Source: Nitrospira sp. (lineage in GTDB: Bacteria; Nitrospirota; Nitrospiria; Nitrospirales; Nitrospiraceae). From it: a DNA stretch of 64,000 bases. The notes below the pieces were generated by a model that made no database searches, was not told the DNA's origin, and was given only the letters and a program-made list of their open reading frames with translations. The stretch's first letter is position 1; each line of letters opens with the position of its first letter. Location: NCBI GenBank assembly GCA_024998595.1, contig JACOEK010000003.1:124001-188000 (forward strand), read 5' to 3'. Below are positions 54,923 through 64,000 of the stretch, piece by piece. A program made the translations under genes and the position numbers.

Positions 54923-55465
54923 CTAAGCAGCCAGACCGGCGTCAACGAGCCGTGGCAATAATTCATATTCCAGAAGATCTGCAACACGGATCGAGTCGGC
55001 CGTGGTTCGTGCTCCCAACAGTTCCTGGATCCAGGGTAATAATGCGGCCGAGGACAGTCCGTCGACGCCCTGGGCATGCCCGGCTTCCAACATTTCGGTG
55101 TAGTCCGCCAGCCGCCCTAGCCAGGCATCAATGGTGCCGACCTGGGCGGTTCCGGAACGCAACGGAGCAAGTAGCACCTGCCCGTCTGATCGCAGCTCTG
55201 CGGCAAACCGGTCGATGGCCTGCTTCGCCTCGACGATGATGGTATGTAAGGACTGGGAGACGGCCTGTACCGCCCCCACATTCAGGACCTGTTGATTGAG
55301 AAACGGCGGGGTGAGATCGCGATCGCTGATGGTTTTCCCTCCCACGGTCAGCGACGTCACGATGCGATGTTGAGCATGGGCCCTGTCGCTCAGCGCCGCA
55401 AGCGCGTTCATCATCGACGTGTCATCCGGCAACTGCAGTTGTTCGCCATCAAGGGTGATATGCAT
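54923..55465 (-). CDS. Hypothetical protein of 180 residues upstream of fliC
   Basis: The product has an N-terminal beta-rich region (MHITLDGEQLQLPDDTSMMN, then IVTSLTVGGKTISDRDLTPP) that reminds one of small ubiquitin-like or ThiS-like folds, then a helical C-terminal half (QAIDRFAAELRSDGQVLLAP, EMLEAGHAQG, RVADLLEYELLPRLVD). I do not recognise a family. It lies between fliC and the first glycosyltransferase on the same strand, 43 bases after the GT9 gene. A role in flagellin regulation, chaperoning or glycosylation is suggested only by location. Confidence 0.6.
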   Translation of the reverse strand: MHITLDGEQLQLPDDTSMMNALAALSDRAHAQHRIVTSLTVGGKTISDRDLTPPFLNQQVLNVGAVQAVSQSLHTIIVEAKQAIDRFAAELRSDGQVLLAPLRSGTAQVGTIDAWLGRLADYTEMLEAGHAQGVDGLSSAALLPWIQELLGARTTADSIRVADLLEYELLPRLVDAGLAA

Positions 55466-55508
55466 GATCAGGCTCCTTTAAAGAGTTCGCACAGGTCTTT
55501 CTCTCTCG

Positions 55509-57185
55509 CTAAGCGGAACGCGCCATGGGTAGAGCTCGGGATTTTCCCCGATGCACCAGTCCTTGCGTTGTGTTGAACGAACGAAAACTCGTCGCCACCG
55601 CTTGCAATCGCTTTTGCCAGCGTCGATAGGTCGCGAGCCGGGATTGCGCCAGGCCGGTCAGTTCGCTGCCATCATCATTATGCGTATCCCGCACCATCGC
55701 CACTGCCAGAGAAGCGGTCGCCGGTGAGCGCATGCTGAGCGCAAGGATCTGTTGCCGGTTTGCGTTCTCAACAAGTTGCATCTGTTTCAACGCGTTGACA
55801 GGCAACGGGCGTCTGGTGGTGAGACGGACGAGCTCTTCAGTCTTCGACACCAGCTGCTTTGCCAAAGGGGTCAGATGCTCCATCACGGTCAGAGCCTCCG
55901 CCGAATCGGGAGACGGTTCGGGATGACAGGGAACCTGGCTGACACGGCCGGTGAATTCCTCGAACCAGAACCGGCGCCAAAAACGACCATACCACTCGAC
56001 CAGCGGATCTTCTCGTCCGGCATGAAGTTCTGTACTCCCCAGGCCGTCTTCATCGGCACGAGAGCGATAGATTCTCACTCCTGTCGTCGATCGGGGGAAT
56101 GCGACTCCGGTGAGCACATGCAAGCACAGGGCAGCCATCTGATCCGGCACGATCCGGTCCTTGCAGGCGTGCTGCAAACAGACCTGATCGAATCCGCAGG
56201 GAGCGCAACCGAGATCCGGCTGCACCATCCAATGCCCCGGTCCATAGGGCCCGGTTTCTCGAAAATCGACGTGACCGACTGAGAGGTCGACCACGGGCGT
56301 GCCGACACCCACCGCCAGATGCATGGGGCCGGTGTCGTTGGTCAGCAGGAGTCGACATTCCGCCAGTACAGCGGCGAGTTGCGGCAGCGAGGTCTTTCCC
56401 ACTGCATCGCAAAGCGGAGCGGTTCCTCCCGCCTTCCGGAATGTTGTTTGAGCGAGCTGAATGGCTTTTCGTTCTTCTTCGGTGCCGATAAACACGTAGC
56501 CGACTTGAGACTGCCGACTGAGCGCCGCTAATGTCTGCCCGAACAATTCAGGGCGCCAGGCCTTCATCGGATCGCTGGCACCCACCTGCACTGCCACCCA
56601 GGACATCTGCGGTCGCGCGTGAGGCGCGAGAAAGTCACGCGCCCATTGCGCGGTGTCAGGCGGAATATTCAATAAGAGCGGTGCAAAAGGCCCGATGCCG
56701 CTGCCGCCCAGGGCATAGATGTCGACGAGATTGAAATGGTTGAAGCGACGTTCATGATGCACGTCCGTCAGATAGGCCATCCAGGGGTTATGGATAGTCA
56801 CATCTCCATCTTTCGGAGCCGCGATGCCGCGTATTTCCTTCCCGCCGACGTAGGACGCCAGCAATCCGCTCCGACGATTGAAGGTCAGGTTGACGACCCG
56901 GTCATACCGGGCCTCAACCAGAGGGGCGGCCCACCCTGTCATATCTTGATAGAGAGTGACGACATCTTTGGTTTGCGCGCGACTCTCATCCACCAAACGA
57001 TGAAAGTCGTAGCTGACGATGTGGCGCAAATGGGGCAAGAGCTTCGCCACCGGGGCAAACCGTGTATCGACAACGAGATCGACTTCCGCTCCCGGCCATT
57101 CGTGCTGGAGGCGCTGGAGCAGCGTGCCCATTTGCACCAGATCGCCCATCCGGGTGATATTGATCAGAAGAACTCGCTTGCTCAT
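55509..57185 (-). CDS. GT9 (heptosyltransferase-like) glycosyltransferase with C-terminal extension
   Basis: This 558-residue protein has the GT9 fold: RVLLINITRMGDLVQMGTLL at the N-terminus, GAEVDLVVDTRFAPVAKLLP, VQVGASDPMKAWRPELFGQT and LLTNDTGPMHLAVGVGTPVV with VDFRETGPYG later. A further 150 or so residues after about 360 are unrelated to the core and may be a helical dock. It overlaps the CgeB-like gene by 4 bases. Location beside fliC suggests transfer of a sugar to flagellin or to a linked glycan rather than LPS core heptose, but that is an inference. Confidence 0.82.
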   Translation of the reverse strand: MSKRVLLINITRMGDLVQMGTLLQRLQHEWPGAEVDLVVDTRFAPVAKLLPHLRHIVSYDFHRLVDESRAQTKDVVTLYQDMTGWAAPLVEARYDRVVNLTFNRRSGLLASYVGGKEIRGIAAPKDGDVTIHNPWMAYLTDVHHERRFNHFNLVDIYALGGSGIGPFAPLLLNIPPDTAQWARDFLAPHARPQMSWVAVQVGASDPMKAWRPELFGQTLAALSRQSQVGYVFIGTEEERKAIQLAQTTFRKAGGTAPLCDAVGKTSLPQLAAVLAECRLLLTNDTGPMHLAVGVGTPVVDLSVGHVDFRETGPYGPGHWMVQPDLGCAPCGFDQVCLQHACKDRIVPDQMAALCLHVLTGVAFPRSTTGVRIYRSRADEDGLGSTELHAGREDPLVEWYGRFWRRFWFEEFTGRVSQVPCHPEPSPDSAEALTVMEHLTPLAKQLVSKTEELVRLTTRRPLPVNALKQMQLVENANRQQILALSMRSPATASLAVAMVRDTHNDDGSELTGLAQSRLATYRRWQKRLQAVATSFRSFNTTQGLVHRGKSRALPMARSA

Positions 57186-58999
57186 AACAGGTCGCGGGTT
57201 TCGCTCCGGTATTCATCCAACATCAACACCATCAATTCCTCGCGTTTGAGTGCCGCCGTCGAGCCCTTGCTCCGGATGTGAGCGGCCACGTCCTTCAATT
57301 CGACACGCTGTCCGGCGGGAAGGGCCTTCAGTAACGACTCCAGGGACGCATCCTCGGCGCAACGCTTCAGTAACATTTCCTGCTGGCGGTCCCCGCGCAG
57401 CACGGCACCGACGCGGTCAGGCTGAGACAACCCGATTTGTCCCAACAATTCGCGCATCCGATGCACGTAGGTATGGGATTCCAACACACGCGCACGAGCG
57501 GCATTGGCCATGGCCTGGCGAGCGGCTGGATCGTTGAGCCATCGTTGAACCAGTCCAGGAACCTCATCAAAATCACGGAATGAGACCATCTCCTGTTCCG
57601 TGAAGAATTGGGGAAGCTGCGAGCGATGATCCAACAACTGAAAGGCGCCGCAGGCGGCCAATTCAAACGTGCGTGGATTGACGAAGTCGGCCTGAGGATC
57701 CAAGCCTGCGCTCGTGGTGGAATGCAGATTCAAATTGATCGCCGTGGCATTGAACACTTTCATGCAGGTGGCGGTGTCGATTCTGGCTCCATCCAGTTGC
57801 AGCACGGCACGGAGATCGTCGGCTCCGTCCCACTCATTGCCCCAGAGTTTAAACGACCAGGGCTGGTGGAGCAGCGCCGGGAATAGGCGCCGGCGATTGG
57901 CATACCCCGCGCCGACGAACGATACATCGGAGCCGAACTTGTGCCGTTCTTCTTCCGACAAGGTCAGGGGACAATGCAACTCCGGGTCGGCCGCCATCGG
58001 AAGGTAACTGACCTGCCGCGCACCGGCCTGGCGGAACGCGTCGAGGCAGGCACCCTGCTGAAACACAAACCAAAAATCGTATCCCGGCGCCATCTGCTGC
58101 CAATAAGTCAGATGGCGATAGTTCTCCACGAACCACATCGCGGTTAGAAATTTTTTCTTTCGAAGATGTTCGAGGACCTGCAACGTCAAGGGAGCCTGCG
58201 CCATAGACAGGACAAGATCGGGAGGCGACTCCGCGAGTGTGGCTAACGTCCATTGGCTCAAAACATCAGCCATTCGCCCTTGCATCAGTTGACGATTACG
58301 AACGTCTTTGAGCTTGCCCATCACGTCATAGCTTGCCGCATGCACACTGTGATCGATCCACTGCACCTTGTGGCCCAGTGTCTCCAACGCCCGTTTCACG
58401 TAGCCGGCGATCGGAAGGGATCCCCCGTAAATCGGCCCCACCAGAGCAATCGTCAATTGACCACCGGCCTTGTGGGAAAGGCCTCGGCGCAATGCATCCT
58501 CAATGGCGCGATGGAAATCGGTATCCCAGACGGTTGCCGGCGTATAGGAGAGACAACGTATCGGGTGGCCTGTTCTGGTCAGTGTGTCGGCAATCTCGGT
58601 CGGCGACCCAGACAGCCAGAGAATGTGTTCACTCCAGGCCTCGAGCGGGCGTGCCGCAAGGACATCGTGCAGTTCATCGAAGTTTGGAATCAGAACGGCT
58701 AGGGAGACATCAGGTGCCAGCTTTTTTCGGAGCGCTTCGACATGATAGAGCAGCCCAACTCCTGCCACGACGACCGTTTCTCCCGCTTGGCAGGACGGTG
58801 CGTGGGTGTCAGCCCAGGTCTGGGCTTCACGCAGAGGGTCGTAGGCGCTATGAACCCAACGACCGGATCGACGCGCTGAAGGGACACTGCCGCGAGACGG
58901 TTCGATCGTGAGTACTCCGCCGGCAACAGATTTGACCGCTGCGACTAAGTCCTGATCGCGTAAAGCCAGTCGCTTGAGGTTGTCGTGAAAGATATTCAT
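57182..58999 (-). CDS. CgeB-like glycosyltransferase with Maf-like N-terminal region
   Basis: The 605-residue protein begins MNIFHDNLKRLALRDQDLVA, a segment similar to the N-terminus of Maf flagellin-modifying proteins. It has a GT-B region with LTIALVGPIYGGSLPIAGYV, LTAMWFVENYRHLTYWQQMA, DVSFVGAGYANRRRLFPALL and a CgeB/Glyco_trans_1_2-like C-terminal part (ATAINLNLHSTTSAGLDPQA, FELAACGAFQLLDHRSQLPQ). The ATG at 58999 overlaps the stop of the upstream GT9 gene (58996) by 4 bases, which fixes the start. The Maf-like start and flagellar location favour flagellin glycosylation. Confidence 0.8.
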   Translation of the reverse strand: MNIFHDNLKRLALRDQDLVAAVKSVAGGVLTIEPSRGSVPSARRSGRWVHSAYDPLREAQTWADTHAPSCQAGETVVVAGVGLLYHVEALRKKLAPDVSLAVLIPNFDELHDVLAARPLEAWSEHILWLSGSPTEIADTLTRTGHPIRCLSYTPATVWDTDFHRAIEDALRRGLSHKAGGQLTIALVGPIYGGSLPIAGYVKRALETLGHKVQWIDHSVHAASYDVMGKLKDVRNRQLMQGRMADVLSQWTLATLAESPPDLVLSMAQAPLTLQVLEHLRKKKFLTAMWFVENYRHLTYWQQMAPGYDFWFVFQQGACLDAFRQAGARQVSYLPMAADPELHCPLTLSEEERHKFGSDVSFVGAGYANRRRLFPALLHQPWSFKLWGNEWDGADDLRAVLQLDGARIDTATCMKVFNATAINLNLHSTTSAGLDPQADFVNPRTFELAACGAFQLLDHRSQLPQFFTEQEMVSFRDFDEVPGLVQRWLNDPAARQAMANAARARVLESHTYVHRMRELLGQIGLSQPDRVGAVLRGDRQQEMLLKRCAEDASLESLLKALPAGQRVELKDVAAHIRSKGSTAALKREELMVLMLDEYRSETRDLL

Positions 59000-60189
59000 G
59001 CCGCCATCGATTCGCAAAGGTCCGGTGCACAACCCCGCCAGACATCCGCACGTGAGCTCTCGGTGGCCTCTTTGTCGGAGCCATCATCAAAAAATGCTCC
59101 CCATCGATCTATACGACTCCTCCACAGAGCCCAATCGGCCGCAGGTCGACGCTGCTCGCCGCAGATCAGCGCGATACTCTCCATGATCGGCCACTGTTGA
59201 GGCGGTGCATTTGTGGCATGCTGATAGACCCAATGCCCCTCGCCATAGGGACCGGTTTCGTGCACCCGGGCACGTGAAAAATACAATCCCAGGGCTCGAG
59301 TGCCTACCAGCGTGCCAAGATGAAGCGGACCGGTATCGGCTCCGAGGACCCAGTGGCATTGCTGAAGAACCTGCATCAACTGCGATACGCTCGTGCGGCC
59401 GGTCGCATCCCACACACGCCCGTGTAGTAAAGCAGGCAGTGTGTCGAGGATCGCCTTCGCGGTTTCACGCTCCCCTCCGCTCCCGATCAGAACGACCTGT
59501 CCATCCTCTGTGTGTGCCAAGAACTCACGAATCCATTGGCTCCAGACGGCCGGCGCCACACACCGTTCGGCCTCCCCTGCTCCGGTGGCCAGGGCAACCC
59601 AGAGTCCCCGACGCTCTCCGATCTCGGCAAGATCTCCTGGAAGTGCTACGGTTGGTGGGACAGACAACGGCGCCTGTCCTCGCGGCCGGACTCCACACAT
59701 GCCGCACCAGGCATCAGCAAGATGCACGCGATTGGCTCCCCGTTCTTTGGCGACCTGCCGGAGATGCTGCGCCCAAGGACGCATGCGCGCCTCAATGTGG
59801 GTCTGATCGGTTTCGCGAGAGGAAGGGCGTAAAAACAGCTGCGACAGCAGGTGGCTTCGCTCGTGCTGATTCAGCGGATACACCCGCTCATAGGTCGTGT
59901 CGCCGAGAGACGTGATATAGGTCTGCATGGCCTGCAGGGTGCTAGTCGGATTCTCCTGCCATCGGTCGGCCCAGGTACGCCACTGTGCCCCGTCCCATGG
60001 AATAACGCAGCCGAGGTGACCGGCGCCGCCAAGGACCGCCGTCAACGGTGCCGCACAGACGACGTCCAACGTCCGTTCCGGGTAGGCCGCCTGCAGTGCC
60101 TCGATCGCAGGAAGCGTTTGCACCAGATCGCCCAACCGGGCCAGCTGAATCAACAGGTCTCGGTGTTTCGGTGAGGACTCATGCGGCAT
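58996..60189 (-). CDS. GT9 (heptosyltransferase-like) glycosyltransferase
   Basis: This 397-residue protein shows the GT9 layout: RDLLIQLARLGDLVQTLPAI, LDVVCAAPLTAVLGGAGHLG, LPGDLAEIGERRGLWVALAT (nucleotide-sugar region), VVLIGSGGERETAKAILDTL and WVLGADTGPLHLGTLVGTRA. The ATG at 60189 lies inside the last 11 bases of the upstream giant gene (stop at 60179). With the other GT9 gene it flanks the CgeB-like gene. The acceptor is unknown. Confidence 0.83.
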   Translation of the reverse strand: MPHESSPKHRDLLIQLARLGDLVQTLPAIEALQAAYPERTLDVVCAAPLTAVLGGAGHLGCVIPWDGAQWRTWADRWQENPTSTLQAMQTYITSLGDTTYERVYPLNQHERSHLLSQLFLRPSSRETDQTHIEARMRPWAQHLRQVAKERGANRVHLADAWCGMCGVRPRGQAPLSVPPTVALPGDLAEIGERRGLWVALATGAGEAERCVAPAVWSQWIREFLAHTEDGQVVLIGSGGERETAKAILDTLPALLHGRVWDATGRTSVSQLMQVLQQCHWVLGADTGPLHLGTLVGTRALGLYFSRARVHETGPYGEGHWVYQHATNAPPQQWPIMESIALICGEQRRPAADWALWRSRIDRWGAFFDDGSDKEATESSRADVWRGCAPDLCESMAA

Positions 60190-63100
60190 GGTTCGGCACC
60201 AGGCGTTCGGATTCCGCCAGTTGTTTCGCCAATTCGTCCATGCCCTCGAACGTCGGAACCATGGCGCGCAACCAGTCGTATTCCCGCTGCGCATCTGCTC
60301 GTCGCCCTGCTCTCAACAGTACCCCAGCCAAGGCAAATCGCATAGCAATATTGCCCGGATTGCGGGCAACAAATGAGGCGAGCCGTGCTGCGAGGGCGTC
60401 CCAGCGTTGCAGCATCGTTCCGCATTTGAGGAGCCAGTGCATGCATTCTTCATCATCAGGTTCATCGGCGCAGAGCGCTATCACATGTGACCAGGCGGCC
60501 TCAGCTCGGTTTCCGCCCATCGCCGCCATGACCAGACCGAGCGAAGCTTTGCGCTTGTTCGCCCCTGACTGTTTCGCCCTTTCGAATGCCTGTTCCGCAT
60601 CGTGATAGGCATTGAGTTGCATGGCGAGAATGCCTCGCAGGAGCCACCCCTCCCCATGTGATGGTTCAGCCTGCAGCAACGCGGTCAGATGACCATCCGC
60701 TTCTTTCATCGCGCCTGTCTCCAAGGCCTGTTTCGCCAAGGCCAACCGGGCTTCAGGATCGTTTTTCAACGGAAGCACACGTCTCCAGAACGGAAGGGAC
60801 AATTCCGGATGGCCGATGCTCTCGCTGAGCTGGGCTCCCCAACGAAGTATCCAGGCATCGGCCGGCCACTGCTCGATTCGTTTGAGCAGTGAGACGATCT
60901 TCTCCCGATCCTTCGCGGCTGTCGCACGTTGCACGTCGGCGACCAGAGCCCGTTCTGCCTTCACGGCCGGATCGGTGATGATGTACAGCGTGTATCCGAG
61001 GATGCCGTCCTTGAGATGTGTGTGCACGGAATAGCCATCGTCAAAGTGCAGCCGATCCTCGTCCGTAATCCACCACGACTTGCCCCAGCGCTCCCGGAAA
61101 CGTGTGGTGTTCGCCTCTTCGTGTGTTTTTCGCCCTGGCGTCCGGCTTTCCAGATGAATGACCGTGCTGTGGGGTTGGTAGACGATTTTCCAATTCTTTT
61201 CACCGACTTTAAGGCAAAGATCGACGTCTTCGAATCCGTTCTTGTAGCCTTCGTCGAATCCCCCCACTTGCGCGAATACCTGTCGTCGGATGAGCATGCA
61301 AGCCGCTGTCACGCATTGCAGCTCACGGCGACGGGAGACGAAGGGCGCGTCCGCCGGCACACCCGTATACATATGGTAGGGCATCAAGAACTCACGCGAG
61401 AACGCGACCCCCGCGTGCTGGACCGTCTTGTCTTCGTACAAGAGTTTGCTTCCCACCACCGCCACGTCGGAGTGAGTCTTCACCTCGTCGACGAGTGCGC
61501 TGAGCCACCCGGCTTGTGGAATCGTGTCGTTGTTCAGAAACACGAGGTATTCGCCCTTGGCTGCCTGAGCCCCCTGGTTGCAGGCCTTGGCAAACCCGAG
61601 GTTCTCGTCGTTCGTGATGATCTTCACGTCGCCGCTAAGCCCGGCGAGAAACGCCGGGGTTTCGTCCGTCGAGTGATTGTCCACCACGATGACTTCGTAG
61701 GAGACGCCTTGCGTGACTTCTGACAAAGCGGTCAAACACTGCATGGTGAGCGCCAGGTTGTTCCACACCGGGATGATAACGGAACAATCGAACGTCTTCG
61801 CCAGCGCGTCAGATCGCATTCCTTCTATTTTTTTCTGCTGGGCCGCCAGAACTCCGGCCACCCGCTCCGCATAGGGCCGGTATTTTCTGTAGATAATTTC
61901 CGTCGTGCGCCGATACGTGTCGCTGGTGCTGCTCGTCATCGACGAGCCATCGCGACGCCACGTGAAGGCCGCAGTAGTCTGCTTGATGTGGAGAAAGGGA
62001 TACAGCGTCGCCATTCGAATCCAGAGATCCCAGTCTTCGTGCGCAAACAGCGATTCGTCGAAATTCCCCACTTGATCGAGGAGACTTCTTTCGTGCATCA
62101 CGCAGAGCACAGGAAAATAGTTGCCGAGCAGCAGATCGATGCAATTGAAGTCGTGCGAATACGGGATATCCCGTCCTGTGACAACATATCCTTCGCCCTG
62201 CCGCACTTCATGGACGCGCCAGGCGTCCGTATAGGCGATCTTGTGCTCCCCACCCTGGAGGGCCTTGACCAAGGTCTCCAAATGATTCGGGAGGTAGGTG
62301 TCGTCGTCGTCGAGATAGGCGATATAGGTACCTTTGGCCGCCCGGAGTCCTGTATTGCGCGCCGCTGCCAGTCCACGATTGTGATCGTGACGGATCGTGG
62401 TGATACGCCCGGCCTTGTTCAGCGGCGCGACCACCTCGTTTACATCGGTCGCGCTATCATTGACGACGATGATCTCAAAATCCTGGTAGGTCTGGGTCAA
62501 CACGCTGTTGAGAGCGACCTGTAGCCTGTCCGGCCGATTGTAGGTCGGCACAATGACGGAGACCATCGGCGGGCGCGTAAACGAGGGCACTGGAGCAGGA
62601 CCTCGTCGCTGGCACGCCCAGATCTGATAGATGGGAACGAGCTTCAGTTTTGTGAAGTCAGCGGGGGTCGGTGCGGGGATATACCGCAGCGAGGGAAGTT
62701 CGCAGTGCACCCGCTCCAGGCCGAGTTCACAGAATCCTTGCGACGTGAAGATGCCGCGCAGTTGTGCTTCTGTGACCCAATCTTCAACCGGCTGGCAGGG
62801 AGGCGCGATCGTCTTCCACTGTTCCCACATCTCCCCGCGTGGCGTCGTCAGGATGACATAGCCATCCGGCTTCAACAGTGTGGCCAATTCCGCGACAAAG
62901 CCTTCCTTCCGGCCGTGCGGGATATGTTCGATGACTTCCGAACAGAGGATGACATCGTAGGGAGCAAAATCGGGTCGACTGAGCACGCTCTGGGCGGTGC
63001 CCGCTTCGAATCGCAGGTGCGGAAACAACCGTCGTGCGTGCTCGATGACGCCAGCCACCGGTTCGATGCCTTCGCATGTGCCATAGGTTGTCGCCAAATT

Positions 63101-64000
63101 CGTCAGCCAACCTCGTCCGCATCCAACATCCAGGATGCGCAGTTGCCGCTCCGGGTCCGCCTGACGTACACGGCGGAGCAGATATTCCAGAAACGAAGCG
63201 ATCTTGCTCCAACGGGCGGCTTCATCCTGATTGGGGGCAGCTGACGACCAGCCTCGACTGTTGACGAACATGTCGACGTAAAACTGATCCTGCTGCTTCT
63301 GCTCTTGAGGCGTCGGCGCGGAATTCGGTAACGCCTGGCGGCCTGCCGAGCCCAACGGTGCTTGATTGAACCCGTCCATCACGACCCCTTTCGTTTCGAC
63401 CTGTCGCCTTGAAGCGGGCGATGCTTCGGAAGTTCCTGCTTGCGCAAAGAGGCAGCGGAATTGTTCACGGAGTGCGTCCCGCCGCTGAGCGATAGAGACT
63501 GGTGTGGCAAAGGAATGAGAACTCGGCCGCCCTTCGATCAATGCGTCCCAGGCCGTCAATACGTTCGTCCAGTCATGTGACTGCGCCCAATGCTCTCGGC
63601 CGAGCCGGCCGAGCTCAGCGCAGAACTCCGGATGCGACCTCAGCGTCTGTACGGCCGAGGCGAATTGCGACAACGGCAGGACTAATCCACCCGCATGCTC
63701 AGCCGCCGTTCCACAATCCGGCGTGGCGAGCCAGGGCCGGCCGAGGCTCATCGCTTCCAACAAACACAGAGGAGAAACCTCCGCATGCGACGCAAGCACC
63801 ACGAGATCTGCCGCTGCCAGCGCCGAAGCCACATCGGTGGGATCCAGGCCTGCAAGCAGCCGGACATCGGGTCTTCTCACCAGGTGGGCCTTCACGGCTT
63901 GGACATACTCGGTTTCATGCGTGTCATTGCCGATCAGAACCAACTGCATCCCTTCCGGCAGATGGTCGAGGGCATCGAGCAATCCCGGATGATTTTTCAC
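60179..64000 (-). CDS. Multidomain glycosyltransferase/methyltransferase: GT4 - SAM methyltransferase - GT2 - GT2 - TPR, 5' end outside window
   Basis: At least 1,273 residues are visible and the frame is open at the right edge, so the true N-terminus is missing. Visible domains in order: C-terminal half of a GT4 domain (to about 160, with VVLASHAEVSPLCLLEAMSL); a SAM methyltransferase (about 285-430, LRILDVGCGRGWLTNLATTY, VILCSEVIEHIPHGR); two GT2 domains (about 480-700 with SVIVPTYNRPDRLQVALNSV, YLDDDDTY; about 740-960 with SVIIPVWNNLALTMQCLTAL, VFLNNDTIP); and a TPR-like C-terminus (ALAKQALETGAMKEADGHLT, GILAMQLNAYHDAEQAFERA). Such fused enzymes can build and methylate an oligosaccharide. 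It leads the glycosylation operon. Confidence 0.85.
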   Translation of the reverse strand: MKNHPGLLDALDHLPEGMQLVLIGNDTHETEYVQAVKAHLVRRPDVRLLAGLDPTDVASALAAADLVVLASHAEVSPLCLLEAMSLGRPWLATPDCGTAAEHAGGLVLPLSQFASAVQTLRSHPEFCAELGRLGREHWAQSHDWTNVLTAWDALIEGRPSSHSFATPVSIAQRRDALREQFRCLFAQAGTSEASPASRRQVETKGVVMDGFNQAPLGSAGRQALPNSAPTPQEQKQQDQFYVDMFVNSRGWSSAAPNQDEAARWSKIASFLEYLLRRVRQADPERQLRILDVGCGRGWLTNLATTYGTCEGIEPVAGVIEHARRLFPHLRFEAGTAQSVLSRPDFAPYDVILCSEVIEHIPHGRKEGFVAELATLLKPDGYVILTTPRGEMWEQWKTIAPPCQPVEDWVTEAQLRGIFTSQGFCELGLERVHCELPSLRYIPAPTPADFTKLKLVPIYQIWACQRRGPAPVPSFTRPPMVSVIVPTYNRPDRLQVALNSVLTQTYQDFEIIVVNDSATDVNEVVAPLNKAGRITTIRHDHNRGLAAARNTGLRAAKGTYIAYLDDDDTYLPNHLETLVKALQGGEHKIAYTDAWRVHEVRQGEGYVVTGRDIPYSHDFNCIDLLLGNYFPVLCVMHERSLLDQVGNFDESLFAHEDWDLWIRMATLYPFLHIKQTTAAFTWRRDGSSMTSSTSDTYRRTTEIIYRKYRPYAERVAGVLAAQQKKIEGMRSDALAKTFDCSVIIPVWNNLALTMQCLTALSEVTQGVSYEVIVVDNHSTDETPAFLAGLSGDVKIITNDENLGFAKACNQGAQAAKGEYLVFLNNDTIPQAGWLSALVDEVKTHSDVAVVGSKLLYEDKTVQHAGVAFSREFLMPYHMYTGVPADAPFVSRRRELQCVTAACMLIRRQVFAQVGGFDEGYKNGFEDVDLCLKVGEKNWKIVYQPHSTVIHLESRTPGRKTHEEANTTRFRERWGKSWWITDEDRLHFDDGYSVHTHLKDGILGYTLYIITDPAVKAERALVADVQRATAAKDREKIVSLLKRIEQWPADAWILRWGAQLSESIGHPELSLPFWRRVLPLKNDPEARLALAKQALETGAMKEADGHLTALLQAEPSHGEGWLLRGILAMQLNAYHDAEQAFERAKQSGANKRKASLGLVMAAMGGNRAEAAWSHVIALCADEPDDEECMHWLLKCGTMLQRWDALAARLASFVARNPGNIAMRFALAGVLLRAGRRADAQREYDWLRAMVPTFEGMDELAKQLAESERLVPNHAA

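Noticed and set aside
60048-60605. Rightward frame of 185 codons at the end of the giant glycosyltransferase gene
   Set aside because: Opposite the TPR region of the giant protein; composition and lack of start signal indicate a shadow.

Overview
The window looks like the chromosome of a Gram-negative, flagellated environmental bacterium with moderately high GC. An exosortase/VPLPA-CTERM locus, a lipopolysaccharide-type glycan cluster, CheD- and CheZ-containing chemotaxis clusters and partner-switching regulators occur together. I infer a member of the Nitrospirota (Nitrospira-like), but no rRNA or other marker gene is present and a deltaproteobacterial origin cannot be excluded from the sequence alone. 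No tRNA, rRNA, CRISPR array, insertion sequence or prophage was recognised.

Region 1 (1-8.7 kb, minus strand) is a protein-sorting and envelope locus. It holds a TPR lipoprotein of the PrsT type (cut by the left edge), a WecA-like sugar-1-phosphate transferase with a long extra membrane domain, an exosortase fused to EpsI, and a secreted protein ending in a VPLPA-CTERM sorting tail. Two paralogous exported proteins follow; their conserved blocks run in the same order as those of GH56 hyaluronidases, an unexpected match. Region 2 (8.8-24.6 kb) is a surface-polysaccharide cluster: five glycosyltransferases, two hexapeptide acyltransferases, an O-antigen ligase/polymerase, a Wzx flippase, a methyltransferase, Fcl and Gmd for GDP-L-fucose, a heparinase II/III-like lyase on the opposite strand, and UDP-GlcNAc 2-epimerase.

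Region 3 (24.8-49.5 kb) is a signalling block with two chemosensory gene sets. Set 1 consists of two operons. One is STAS - soluble-type MCP - CheY - CheA - CheW - globin-PAS-PAS-MCP. The other is DUF420-like - CheR - CheD - CheB - two STAS proteins - REC/PP2C phosphatase - Hpt - REC/HATPase. The second therefore joins a chemotaxis adaptation system to an RsbU/RsbW-type partner switch. MotA/MotB and a small rightward gene separate it from set 2: HTH protein - CheR - CheY - CheZ - CheA - CheV - CheB - c-heme MCP - CheW. Both CheA proteins carry paired 24-residue motifs resembling the MshEN c-di-GMP-binding motif.

Region 4 (49.6-64 kb) is flagellar: an FlhG/MinD-like ATPase, then fliC-flaG-fliD-fliS-fliT-PilZ. 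An unknown 180-residue protein and four large glycosyltransferase genes follow, probably for flagellin glycosylation; the last of these runs off the right edge. Four promoter-like elements with one shared architecture (TNAAG box, 12-base spacer, ACCGATA box) lie upstream of fliC, the set 2 operon and both set 1 operons. This points to one sigma-28 regulon covering filament and signalling genes.
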